This document shows positions 54,401-62,185 of a DNA stretch of 63,488 nt, piece after piece. Position numbers and translations under genes: made by a program. The DNA is from Planctomycetota bacterium. Lineage in GTDB: Bacteria > Planctomycetota > UBA1135 > UBA2386. Where the stretch lies: NCBI GenBank assembly GCA_016235155.1, contig JACRLW010000039.1, positions 1 through 63,488 on the forward strand. Direction: 5' to 3'. Within the stretch, counting starts at the first letter, position 1; the number at the start of each line of letters is the position of its first letter. Under the pieces are notes generated by a model. The model worked only from the letters and a program-made list of their open reading frames with translations, ran no database searches and had not been told where the DNA came from.

Positions 54401-54874
54401 CCTGCACGCGGTCGGCGTGTCGTCCTGCTGGAGAAGCCGCGGGACCTCGCCGGAGAGATCCCCCGTGAGCGCGATCAGTCCTCGAGCGTGAGCGGCAAGC
54501 GCTTCGCGGTCGATGCGCGGACGGTAGTAGAAGCCGTCGAGGAAGCCGATCGTCGACAGCTGCTTGAGGTTGTTCCAGCCGTCCGCATCGCTCGCGAGCA
54601 GCGTCAACTGGTAGTTGGGGTTCGCGGTCGAGGTCGGCTCTTTGCGCGTCTTCCCGGCGAGGAAGGCGACCATCCCCAGCACCGGCTTCACCTCGGCGGC
54701 CTTGCACGCCTTGTAGAACTCGATCGCTCCGTAGAGGTTGCCGTTGTCGGTGAGCGCGACGGCGCGCTGCCCGTCGCTCGCCGCCGCCTTCACCAGGTCC
54801 TTCACCCGGGCCGGCGCCGTCAGCAAGCTGTAGTGGCTGTGCGTGCGGAGGTGAACGAAGTCGGGAACCGTCAT
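51437..54874 (-). CDS. dnaE: DNA polymerase III alpha subunit
   Basis: The protein has 1145 aa, the DnaE1 size. It is the replicative polymerase. The PHP domain begins [19 protein letters not shown]. The palm has [35 protein letters not shown] (core [12 protein letters not shown]) and the catalytic [19 protein letters not shown]; the third acid lies in VDFLGLKTL. The fingers have [30 protein letters not shown], and [23 protein letters not shown] is typical. The OB and C-terminal domains are complete. A CATAAT-like -10 lies upstream at 54906-54911 on this strand, without a good -35. Confidence 0.97.
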   Translation of the reverse strand: [1145 protein letters not shown]

Positions 54875-54941
54875 GGACGCAACCGCGCGACGCGCAGGCG
54901 CGGCGATTATGCCCTGGTTCTCCGGCGCATCGCGCCCGCTG

Positions 54942-56177
54942 TCACGCGTCGTTCGCGGCGGCGCGCGGCGGCCTCGGGACCGCGTGGGCCGGCACCAGCC
55001 CCATGCGGCGTCCGGCGTGTTCGAAGATTTCGATCACCCGGTCGCACTGCGCGGGTGAATGGGCGGCCATGTACGAGGTGCGCACGAGATCCACCCCGGG
55101 CGGCACCGCCGGGGACGTGACCGGGTTCGTGAACACGCCGGTCTCGAACAACAACTTCCAGAATGCGAAGAGCAGGTCCTGGTCGCCGACGATCACGGGG
55201 ACGATCGGGGTCTCGGTCCGCCCGACCTTGAAACCGCGTTCCACCAGGCCCCGGCGCACCTGGGTCGCGCGTTCCATGACCAACGTGCGGAGTTCCGGGC
55301 AGCCCTCCATCACGTCGAGCGACGCCAACGCGGCGGCCGCGGCGCTCGGCGGGATCGATGCGGAGAAGATCAGCGCGCGCGCGTGATGCTTGATGTAGTG
55401 GATCACCGGCTCGGGACCGGCGACGAAGCCCCCCAAACTGGCGAAACTCTTGCTGAAGGTGCCGACGACGAGGTCGACCTGGCCTTCCACGCCGCAGTGC
55501 TCGACGGCGCCGCGCCCGTGAGCGCCGAGCACGCCGACGGAGTGGGCTTCATCGACCAGGACCCGTGCGTCGTACTGCTGCGCGAGTTCGCAGATGCGCG
55601 GCAGGTTGGCGATGTCGCCCATCATCGAAAACACGCCGTCGACGATGATCAAGCGGCCGCGGACCTCCGGTCGCGATGCGGCCTGGAGCTGGCGCTCCAA
55701 GTCGTCCATGTCCTCGTGGCGGTACTTCTTCAACTCCGCGAAGCTGAGCCGGCAGCCGTCGTAGATCGACGCATGGTTCTCGCGATCGCAGAGGATCACG
55801 TCGTCCTTCCCGCACAGCGCCGAGATCACGCCGAGGTTGGTCTGGAACCCGGTCGAGAAGCACAACGCGGCTTCACGGTCGAGGAAGCGCGCCAGCCGCC
55901 GCTCCAGTTCCTCGTGGAGTTCGAGCGTGCCGTTCAGGAAGCGCGACCCGGTGCAGGACGTGCCGTATCGGTCGAGTGCTTCCCGCGCCGCGTCGACCAC
56001 CTGCGGGTGATGGGTCAACCCGAGGTAGTTGTTGCTGCCGGCCATGATCAGCCGGCGGCCCTTGATCTCGACCTCGGTTCCCTCGCTGTCGGAGATGGGG
56101 ATGAAGTACGGGTACATCCCCAGCGCCTGCACTTGCCGCGCACGGGTGAAGCCGTAACACTTCTGGAAGAGGTCCAA
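54942..56177 (-). CDS. Alpha-oxoamine synthase, serine palmitoyltransferase-like
   Basis: The protein has 411 aa. The family condenses an amino acid with an acyl-CoA using PLP (BioF, KBL, HemA, SPT). PLP-fold marks are GSNNYLGLTHHP, GTSCTGSRFLNGTLELHEELE, NHASIYDGCRLS, VDGVFSMMGDIANLP, DEAHSVGVLGAHGRG and the Lys in GTFSKSFASLGGF. The stretch ALGMYPYF and FETGVFTNPV match bacterial serine palmitoyltransferases best by memory, so 3-ketosphinganine synthesis is likely, with BioF or KBL the alternatives. The start is TTG 56177. A divergent NAD-dependent epimerase lies 131 bases away. Confidence 0.75.
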   Translation of the reverse strand: MDLFQKCYGFTRARQVQALGMYPYFIPISDSEGTEVEIKGRRLIMAGSNNYLGLTHHPQVVDAAREALDRYGTSCTGSRFLNGTLELHEELERRLARFLDREAALCFSTGFQTNLGVISALCGKDDVILCDRENHASIYDGCRLSFAELKKYRHEDMDDLERQLQAASRPEVRGRLIIVDGVFSMMGDIANLPRICELAQQYDARVLVDEAHSVGVLGAHGRGAVEHCGVEGQVDLVVGTFSKSFASLGGFVAGPEPVIHYIKHHARALIFSASIPPSAAAAALASLDVMEGCPELRTLVMERATQVRRGLVERGFKVGRTETPIVPVIVGDQDLLFAFWKLLFETGVFTNPVTSPAVPPGVDLVRTSYMAAHSPAQCDRVIEIFEHAGRRMGLVPAHAVPRPPRAAANDA

Positions 56178-56243
56178 CGGTCGTCGATCGAGGAGCGGGC
56201 CGGCTCGGTCGCCCTCGGCGAGCGATTCAGCCCGAGGGCCCTT

Positions 56244-56272
56244 ACGTTAGACGTGGCCGCAGCTCCGGACAA
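56244..56272 (-). promoter_or_regulatory. Promoter of the serine-palmitoyltransferase-like gene
   Basis: On the minus strand, TTGTCC (56267-56272) and TAACGT (56244-56249) are 17 bases apart. Transcription would begin near 56237, giving a leader of about 60 bases before the TTG start at 56177. Confidence 0.5.
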
Positions 56273-56308
56273 TTCTTTCGAGCCTGGCGAGGTTCACCCG
56301 GGCGGCGG

Positions 56309-57310
56309 ATGAACGGACCGATCCTCGTCACCGGCGCCACCGGCTTCATCGGGCGCGCGCTCGCGTCGCGCCTGCGGCGCGACGGCGTCGCTCTGCGTTG
56401 CCTCGTGCGCGATCGCGCGCGCACGCAGACGACGGGCCTCGCCCCGTCCGAGATCGTGGAAGGTTCGCTCGAGGACGAGGCGGCCCTGCGCCGTGCCGTC
56501 ACCGGAGTCGAGGCGGTCGTGCACCTGGCCGGCGCCACGCGGGCCCTGCGCGCAGCCGGCTTCTTCCGCGCCAACACGGAAGGCAGCGCGCGGCTCGCCG
56601 CCGCGGCAGCCGGGTGCTCACCCGGGCTCCGCTTCGTCCACGTCTCGTCCCTCGCCGCCGCGGGACCGAGCGTCGACGGCCGCGGGTCCGACGCCGCTCC
56701 GGACGCGTGCCGCCCGCGATCGTGCTACGGACGGAGCAAGCTCGGCGGAGAACGAGGCGTGCTCGTCCACGCGAGCCGCATCGACTGGTGCATCGTCCGG
56801 CCGCCGATCGTCTACGGCCCCGGCGACGAAGCGACCGCGCTGCTCGTCGCGCAGGCCTCGGGCTGGTTGGCGCCCGTGCCGCTCGGACGTCGACCGCTTT
56901 CCCTCGTGCACGTCGACGATCTCGTCACCGCGCTGATCTTCGCCCTGGAGTCGCGCGGAGTCCCCGGCTTCTTTCCGATCGACGGTCCGGAACGCGCGGA
57001 CACCACCTCGCTCCCGCAGCGCATCGCCGCGGTCGCCGGCCGTCGCGTGCGACCGCTTCCCGTGCCGATGCCGCTCGCGTTCGTCGCAGGCTTCGCGGCG
57101 GACCTCGTGCACCGGCTCACCGGCGTGCCGGGGTACTTCGGCGTCGACAAGCTCCGCGACGTCGCGTCGGTCGGCTGGGTCGCGGACCCTGCGCCCGCGC
57201 GCGAGCGCCTCGGATTCACCGCGCGGATCGGGATCGACGACGGTTTCCGGTCCACCCTCGCGGCGATTCGGCCGTCGGGTGTCGATCCCGTCACCCGAGC
57301 AGGTGGGTGA
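56309..57310 (+). CDS. NAD-dependent epimerase/dehydratase family protein
   Basis: The protein has 333 aa and an extended short-chain dehydrogenase fold. The nucleotide site is ILVTGATGFIGRALASRL, followed by VVHLAGATRAL, the catalytic Ser region VHVSSLAAAG and YGRSK (Tyr and Lys), and RPPIVYGPGD. Its substrate is not given by sequence. Divergence from a serine-palmitoyltransferase-like gene makes a CerR-like role (ceramide reductase of Caulobacter) possible. Its 3' end overlaps the convergent carbamoyltransferase gene by 20 bases. Confidence 0.75.
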   Translation: MNGPILVTGATGFIGRALASRLRRDGVALRCLVRDRARTQTTGLAPSEIVEGSLEDEAALRRAVTGVEAVVHLAGATRALRAAGFFRANTEGSARLAAAAAGCSPGLRFVHVSSLAAAGPSVDGRGSDAAPDACRPRSCYGRSKLGGERGVLVHASRIDWCIVRPPIVYGPGDEATALLVAQASGWLAPVPLGRRPLSLVHVDDLVTALIFALESRGVPGFFPIDGPERADTTSLPQRIAAVAGRRVRPLPVPMPLAFVAGFAADLVHRLTGVPGYFGVDKLRDVASVGWVADPAPARERLGFTARIGIDDGFRSTLAAIRPSGVDPVTRAGG

Positions 57311-58292
57311 GCAGGGCCTTCTGCGCGTGGACGCGATTCTCCGCCTGGTCGTAGATCAGCGAGCGAGGTCCGTCGAGCACGCCGTCGGTCGCGCCGACGC
57401 CGCGGCGCACCGGCAGGGGGTGCATGAAGATCGCGTTCCGCGTCTTCGCCATCGCGGCCTCGTCGATGATCCAGGTCTGCAGCGAGCGCTTGACGATCGT
57501 CTCACGCTCCTGGTCCTCCCAGTACTTCGGTGAACCCCAAGAGCGCGTGTAGACGACCTCGGCGTCGCGCACGCCGTCGTCGAGGGAGTTGACGACCCTC
57601 AAGCTGCCGCCGTGCGCCTGCGCGTCCTTCGCCGCCGAAGCGACGACTTCGGCCTCCGGTTCGAAACCGAGCGGATGGCAGAGCGTGATCGACATTCCGA
57701 GCATGCCGGCGACGCGCAGCAGCGAGTGGCAGGGACCGATGTTCTTGGGCTCGGGGTTGTTGGTCCACACGATCGAGAGCCGGCGACCCGAGAGACGCGT
57801 GAGCTGCGCTTGCATGGTCATCGCGTCGGCGATCGCCTGGCAGGGGTGCTCGACCGCCGACTCGAGGTTGACGACCGGCACGCTCGCGTAGCGCGCGTAG
57901 CTGCGCAGCAGGACTTCCTGGCGATCGCGCTCCCACGAGCCGGTGTGTCCGAGGTGACGGATGCCGAGGCCGTCGCAGTAGCGCGAGAGCGTGCGCGCCG
58001 CGTCCTTCACGTGCTCCTCGGCGCGGCCGTCCATGACGATCCGCTCCTCGGGCTCGAGGTCGTAGAGCTCGCGATCGGCGAAGACGTTGATCACGTGACC
58101 GCCGAGCTGCACGGCGGCGACCTCGAAGCTGACGCGCGTCCGCAGGCTCCGGTCGAAGAACAAGAGCGCGAGCGTCTTGCCGGCGAGGACCTGCGAGGCG
58201 CGCTTGCCGCGTGAGCGCTGGGCGAGTTCCAGCAGGTTCTCGAGTTCGTCGCGCGAAAGGTCGGCGGCGGAGAGGAAATCGCGCTTCGTCAC
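57291..58292 (-). CDS. argF': N-acetylornithine/succinylornithine-type carbamoyltransferase
   Basis: The protein has 333 aa. Carbamoyltransferases move a carbamoyl group from carbamoyl phosphate to an amine, here in arginine synthesis. The phosphate site reads DRSLRTRVSFE. SLRTR, with Leu for Thr, and VMDGRAEEHVKDAARTLSRYCDGLGIR match the acetyl/succinyl-ornithine group rather than plain ornithine carbamoyltransferase. HPCQAIADAMTMQ is intact. Near the end MHPLPVRRGVGATDGVLDGP has HPLP where this group usually has HCLP. The start is GTG 58292; the longer frame upstream overlaps tadA. Exact substrate is uncertain. Confidence 0.8.
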   Translation of the reverse strand: MTKRDFLSAADLSRDELENLLELAQRSRGKRASQVLAGKTLALLFFDRSLRTRVSFEVAAVQLGGHVINVFADRELYDLEPEERIVMDGRAEEHVKDAARTLSRYCDGLGIRHLGHTGSWERDRQEVLLRSYARYASVPVVNLESAVEHPCQAIADAMTMQAQLTRLSGRRLSIVWTNNPEPKNIGPCHSLLRVAGMLGMSITLCHPLGFEPEAEVVASAAKDAQAHGGSLRVVNSLDDGVRDAEVVYTRSWGSPKYWEDQERETIVKRSLQTWIIDEAAMAKTRNAIFMHPLPVRRGVGATDGVLDGPRSLIYDQAENRVHAQKALLTHLLG

Positions 58293-58383
58293 GGGAGCCG
58301 TCCTACGGGGTGGAGTGCACGGGACGGGGAGTCCACCCGGTCGCGCGGCCGCGGCCGCGATGGGTCTCGCCGATCCGCGCCGG

Positions 58384-58413
58384 ATGATAGAACCCCGTTC
58401 GTGACCGGCACAA
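58384..58413 (-). promoter_or_regulatory. Promoter of the carbamoyltransferase gene
   Basis: On the minus strand, TTGTGC (58408-58413) and TATCAT (58384-58389) are 18 bases apart. The -35 box overlaps the first codons of the divergent tadA gene. The leader would be about 85 bases long. Confidence 0.5.
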
Positions 58414-58877
58414 GCGCGCGCGATCCGCTCCTCATGGACCGCGAGTTCATGGAGCGCTGTCTCGCGCTCGCGGAACGAGCGGCCGCGTGCGGCGAGGTTC
58501 CGGTCGGGGCCGTCGTCGTCCGCGACGGCGTGGTGATCGGCGAGGGCAGCAACCGCTGCGAAGAGCTGCGCGACGCCACGGCGCACGCCGAGCTCGAGGC
58601 GCTGCGCGGGGCGTTCGTCGTCGCGGGCGAGGGTCGACTCAACGGGACGACGCTCTACTGCTCGCTGGAGCCCTGTTTCATGTGCGCGGGCGCCGCGCTG
58701 CACGCACGAGTCGCGCGGATCGTCTTCGCGGCACGCGATCCGAAGTTCGGCGCGTGCGGTTCGCTCGCGATGCTCCCGGCCGATCCGCGCCTCAACCATC
58801 GCTGCCCGGTGGACGAGGGGCTGCTCGCCGATCGCAGCGCCGAACTCCTGCGTGCGTTCTTCCGCGAGCGTCGATGA
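58401..58877 (+). CDS. tadA: tRNA-specific adenosine deaminase
   Basis: The protein has 158 aa. TadA converts A34 of tRNA-Arg(ACG) to inosine. The zinc and catalytic motifs are HAELEAL (His and the proton-shuttling Glu) and EPCFMCAGA (two Cys). VPVGAVVVRDGVVIGEGSN and DPKFGACGS are also typical. The start is GTG 58401; an ATG 33 bases later (58434, MDREFM) is an alternative and closer to the core. It leads the conserved tadA-SRP RNA-dnaX-ebfC-recR string. Confidence 0.93.
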   Translation: MTGTSARDPLLMDREFMERCLALAERAAACGEVPVGAVVVRDGVVIGEGSNRCEELRDATAHAELEALRGAFVVAGEGRLNGTTLYCSLEPCFMCAGAALHARVARIVFAARDPKFGACGSLAMLPADPRLNHRCPVDEGLLADRSAELLRAFFRERR

Positions 58878-58901
58878 CCGCGCCGCCGCGAGCGGGGGAC
58901 G

Positions 58902-58929
58902 TTGAAAAGGCCCGCCGGTCCGGCATGAT
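58902..58929 (+). promoter_or_regulatory. Promoter of tRNA-Ser(CGA)
   Basis: TTGAAA (58902-58907) and CATGAT (58924-58929) are separated by 16 bases, 36 bases before the tRNA. It lies in the short tadA-tRNA gap. Confidence 0.5.
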
Positions 58930-58964
58930 CCGCGGCCCCGAACGTCGCATGACGATCCCCTCGC

Positions 58965-59044
58965 GGAGAGGTGCCAGAGCGGCTGATCGGGACGGTCTCG
59001 AAAACCGTTGTGCTCGAATGAGTACCGGAATCCCCCCCTCTCCG
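58965..59044 (+). tRNA. tRNA-Ser(CGA) with a damaged T arm
   Basis: The acceptor stem GGAGAGG/CCTCTCC, D arm, anticodon stem ACGGT/ACCGT with loop CTCGAAA (anticodon CGA) and a class II variable arm (GTGCTC/GAGTAC) are normal. The T arm is not: CGGAATCCCCC stands where GGGGGTTCGAATCCCCC is expected. Seven bases (GGGTTCG or equivalent) are missing near 59028, and no T stem can form. CCA is not encoded. TCG codons could still be read by a tRNA-Ser(TGA), not in this window. Confidence 0.85.
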
Positions 59045-59053
59045 TCGATGCGC

Positions 59054-59082
59054 GCCGCGCGGTGTCCGTCGCACCGCGCGGC
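59054..59082 (+). terminator. Terminator-like hairpin after tRNA-Ser(CGA)
   Basis: GCCGCGCGGTG (59054-59064) pairs perfectly with CACCGCGCGGC (59072-59082) around a 7-base loop, 9 bases after the tRNA. Only TCTCTTCCC follows, so it is a weak terminator or a processing signal. The remaining 150 bases to the next tRNA show nothing else. Confidence 0.5.
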
Positions 59083-59232
59083 GCACGTCTCTTCCCGGCG
59101 ATCATCCCCCGGCCCTGGTCTCGACTGCGACGGGCTCGCTTGCGCGTGATCGCCGGCTCGGTTACGAACCCCGGACCCTTCGCCGGCCGTACGGTCGGCG
59201 GGCCGTCCGCCGCGCTGCGCGACCCTCCGCAT

Positions 59233-59320
59233 GGAGAGGTGCCCGAGTGGCTTAAGGAGCTCGCTTGGAAAGCGAGTGTGGGTCAAAAGCCCACCGCGGG
59301 TTCGAATCCCGCCCTCTCCG
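59233..59320 (+). tRNA. tRNA-Ser(GGA)
   Basis: The acceptor stem is again GGAGAGG/CCTCTCC. The anticodon stem CTCGC/GCGAG holds loop TTGGAAA (anticodon GGA). The long variable arm GTGGGTCAAAAGCCCAC and the T arm GCGGGTTCGAATCCCGC are complete. CCA is not encoded. It serves as an intact comparison for the damaged tRNA-Ser(CGA). Confidence 0.95.
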
Positions 59321-59374
59321 CTGACCACCTCCCCCCGGGCGGGTGCGGAGTCGCGTCGCGACGACGGACGGCCG

Positions 59375-59523
59375 TGTGGGGCGCCTCTCGCAGGTGGGAA
59401 CCGTCGGGTCCCGGGCGAGCGAGCGGTGTGAACCTGGTCAGGCCGGGAACGGAGCAGCCATAAGCATGCGGCGCGCTGTGTCCGGGGTGCCTGACGGTTC
59501 CCACCTCCGAGAGGTGCCGACCC
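59375..59523 (+). ncRNA. ffs: Signal recognition particle RNA, small type
   Basis: The conserved domain IV core reads ACCTGGTCAGGCCGGGAACG followed by GAGCAGCC (59432-59459). Outer strands 59380-59405 and 59493-59518 pair over 26 positions with one G-U and one C-C mismatch. The RNA binds Ffh to target membrane proteins. Ends are estimated. The place between tadA/tRNA-Ser and dnaX is conserved in many bacteria. Confidence 0.92.
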
Positions 59524-59561
59524 GCGCGCCCGTGCGGCGCGTTCCGTATCCTCGCGACGCG

Positions 59562-61178
59562 ATGGCACCGGCCGACTCCGAGAGCGACGCCCAACCGAAG
59601 GCAGGTGCGCCGTACCAGGTCGTCGCCCGCCGCTTCCGACCCAAGCGCTTCGCCGAACTCGTCGGTCAGGACGCGGTGGTGAACTCGCTGGCCGGCGCGC
59701 TTCGTTCCGGCCGGGTCCCGCACGCCTTCTTGTTCGCCGGGAGCCGCGGAGTCGGCAAGACGACCTCGGCCCGGATCCTCGCTCGCGCGCTCAACTGCGA
59801 GCGCGGCGTCTCCCCCGAGCCGTGCGGTGAGTGCCCGACCTGCGCGAGCATCCTCGCCGGGACCAACCCCGACGTCGTCGAGATCGACGCCGCGTCGCAC
59901 AACCTCGTCGACGACGTGCGCGAGCTGTGCGACCGGGTCGGGGTCGTGTCGATGGGGGCGCGCTACAAGGTCTACATTCTCGACGAAGTGCACATGCTGA
60001 CCCGGAACGCCTTCAACGCGTTCCTGAAGACGCTCGAGGAACCGCCGCGCAACGTCGTCTTCGTGCTCGCCACCACCGAGCCGCACAAGGTCCCGGAGAC
60101 GGTTCGATCGCGCTGCCAGGTCGTCCTGTTCCGGCGCATCGACGAGCACGACGTCGTCGCGCGGCTGCGCGAACTCTGCGGCAAGGAGGGCGTGCGCGTC
60201 GAGGACGCGGTCCTCGAGGAGATCGCGCTCGCCTGCCGCGGCGGGATGCGCGACGCCGAGAGCGCGCTCGAGCGGCTGCTGCCGCTGGCGCGGTCCACCG
60301 ACGAACCGTTCGACGTCGCGAAGTGGCGTGCCCTGACCCAGCGCATCGGTCTCGACCGGGCTGTCGAGGTCGCCGAGTCCCTGGCAGCCGGCGATGCCGC
60401 GGCGGCCCTGCGCTTCGCGAACGACGCGATCGCGAACGGCGTCGACGAACGGGAAGCGCTGGGCGAGGTGTTGGACGTTCTTCGCGCGGCCTTGCTGCTC
60501 CGCATCGACGGTCCCGAATCCGCGCTCGTCGCGCTCAGCGGCGAACTGCGCGCTCGCATCGCCGCACTCGCCGCGGCCGGCGACGCCGCGCGACTCGACG
60601 CGATGATCCAGGCGGGACTGCTCGGTCGGGAGCGCATCCGGCGGACCGACGATCGCCGTCTCGTCCTCGAACTCGCCCTCCTGCGCATGGCCGAGGCCGG
60701 ACGCCTCGCGACGCTCGGTGAACTCGTCGCTGCGATCGAGAGCGGCGTCCCCATCGTCGCTGCCGCCGCGCCGTCGACGACCGCGGCGATGGCGCCGGGA
60801 GAGCGGGGGGCGGGCGGCGGTGCGTCGCTGCACGCGCGCTTCGTCGCGAAGGTCCGGCACGACAAGCCGATGCTCGCGGCGACCGCGCAGGAGTGCGAGA
60901 TCGAGGGGCCTGACGAGCGCGGCGTCGTGACGTTGCGCCTGCGCTCGGACCGCCGGATGCACGTCGATCGCCTCGCCTCGCCCGAGGTGCTCGGGTTGTT
61001 CCGGTCGGCGCTTGCGTCGGCAGCCGGCCGCGACGTGACGCTCGAGATCGCGCGCACGTCACCCGCGGATCACGGCGGTTCGCTCCCGAGAGCGACCGCG
61101 GCGACTCCGCCCGGCGAGCGCGTCCAGCGGGTCCGCGAACTCTTCGACGGCGATCTCGAAGCCCCGCCCGACTCCTGA
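59562..61178 (+). CDS. dnaX: DNA polymerase III tau/gamma subunit
   Basis: The protein has 538 aa. DnaX is the ATPase motor of the clamp loader. It begins YQVVARRFRPKRFAELVGQD. Walker A is AGSRGVGKTTSARILARALNC, the zinc site is PCGECPTC with the preceding Cys, Walker B is VYILDEVHMLT, and ATTEPHKVPETVRSRCQ carries the sensor and SRC motif. The tau-specific C-terminal part is shorter than in E. coli. I saw no slippery A run, so a separate gamma form is not predicted. ATG 59562. Confidence 0.95.
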   Translation: MAPADSESDAQPKAGAPYQVVARRFRPKRFAELVGQDAVVNSLAGALRSGRVPHAFLFAGSRGVGKTTSARILARALNCERGVSPEPCGECPTCASILAGTNPDVVEIDAASHNLVDDVRELCDRVGVVSMGARYKVYILDEVHMLTRNAFNAFLKTLEEPPRNVVFVLATTEPHKVPETVRSRCQVVLFRRIDEHDVVARLRELCGKEGVRVEDAVLEEIALACRGGMRDAESALERLLPLARSTDEPFDVAKWRALTQRIGLDRAVEVAESLAAGDAAAALRFANDAIANGVDEREALGEVLDVLRAALLLRIDGPESALVALSGELRARIAALAAAGDAARLDAMIQAGLLGRERIRRTDDRRLVLELALLRMAEAGRLATLGELVAAIESGVPIVAAAAPSTTAAMAPGERGAGGGASLHARFVAKVRHDKPMLAATAQECEIEGPDERGVVTLRLRSDRRMHVDRLASPEVLGLFRSALASAAGRDVTLEIARTSPADHGGSLPRATAATPPGERVQRVRELFDGDLEAPPDS

Positions 61179-61230
61179 GCGCTCGAACGACCAGGGTCTC
61201 GACTTCCACAACCAACCCATCAGGCGTCCC

Positions 61231-61542
61231 ATGTCCCACGAGATGAATCTCCTGAAGCAAGCGCAGGAGATGAACCGCCTGCTGCGCGAAGTGCACCGCG
61301 AACTCGGCGAGCGCGTCGTCGAGGGCAGCGCCGGCGGAGGAGCCGTGCGCTGTTCGGTCACCGGCCAACTCGAGGTGCGCAGCGTGCGCATCGACCCGAA
61401 GGTCGTCGATCCCGAGGAGGTCGCCACGCTCGAGGACCTGGTGACGGCCGCCGTCCGCAGCGCGGTTCACGCCGCCGTCGAGCTGAAGAAGTCGAAGATC
61501 GACGAAGTCACCGGCGGCATCCTTCCCGACCTCGGACTGTGA
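61231..61542 (+). CDS. ebfC: YbaB/EbfC-family nucleoid-associated protein
   Basis: The protein has 103 aa, the usual size. The family forms a tweezer-like dimer that binds DNA. It shows LLKQAQEMNRLLREVHRELGE, VRCSVTGQLEVRSVRIDPKVVD and EEVATLEDLVTAAVRSAVHAA. The motif 'GGGAVRCSVTG' matches the family GGG-V-V-V-G strand. It lies 52 bases after dnaX and 15 before recR, the standard order. Confidence 0.93.
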   Translation: MSHEMNLLKQAQEMNRLLREVHRELGERVVEGSAGGGAVRCSVTGQLEVRSVRIDPKVVDPEEVATLEDLVTAAVRSAVHAAVELKKSKIDEVTGGILPDLGL

Positions 61543-61557
61543 CGGACCGGAGTTGAC

Positions 61558-62185
61558 GTGGAGAACGCCGCGAGCCGCCCGCGCGCCGTCGAGCGACTGA
61601 TCCGCGCGCTCTCGGGTCTACCCGGCATCGGTCCGAAGACCTCCGAGCGGCTCGCCTATCACGTCCTGCGCGCGGATCCCGCCGTCGCGCAGGAACTCGC
61701 CGAGGCGATCGCGAGCGCACGCGCGTCGGCGCGCATCTGTTCCCGCTGCTTCAACCTCGACGAGTCGGATCCGTGTCGCATCTGTGAGGACGGCGCACGG
61801 GACCGTGCGCGCGTGCTCGTCGTCGAGGATCCGCGCGACGTCGCCGCCTTCGAGGCGGCCGGCTACCGCGGGACGTACCACGTGCTGCAGGGACGGATCT
61901 CCGCGCTCGAGGGCATCGTGCCCGACGACCTGACCGTCGGCGCCCTGCTCGAGAGGGTCCGGGCCGGCGGCGTCGCGGAGGTCTGTCTCGCGACCAATCC
62001 CGATCTCGAGGGCGAGGGGACGGCGGCCGAGCAGGTCGCCGACCGGGTCGAGAAGCTGCGGGCGATCGGCATCCTCCAGCGCTACACGATCGTCCCGGAC
62101 CCCGGGGGGCGCATCGCCCGCCAATTCAGGGTCGACGGCACCCCGCAGCTCTTCCTGGTCGACGGCGCCGGCAGGGTCTTCGAGG
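61558..62185 (+). pseudogene. recR: RecR, C-terminus replaced by a thioredoxin-like fragment
   Basis: RecR acts with RecF/RecO in recombinational repair. The HhH region LIRALSGLPGIGPKTSERLAYH, the zinc site CSRCFNLDESDPCRIC and the Toprim domain VLVVEDPRDVAAFEAAG, YHVLQGRISALEGI and CLATNPDLEGEGTAA are normal. After about base 62050 the expected C-terminal part (an 'R.ARGIP.GG.LEY.D..TL..A' block) is missing. Instead the frame reads YTIVPDPGGRIARQFRVDGT and PQLFLVDGAGRVFEA, like the end of a redoxin/TlpA domain. At 62186 coding passes to another frame, a helicase. The open frame continues to 62997 as nonsense. Confidence 0.85.

Noticed and set aside
59343-59561. A dnaX start upstream of 59562
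   Set aside because: The open frame runs back through the SRP RNA gene. The conserved DnaX N-terminus begins just after the ATG at 59562.
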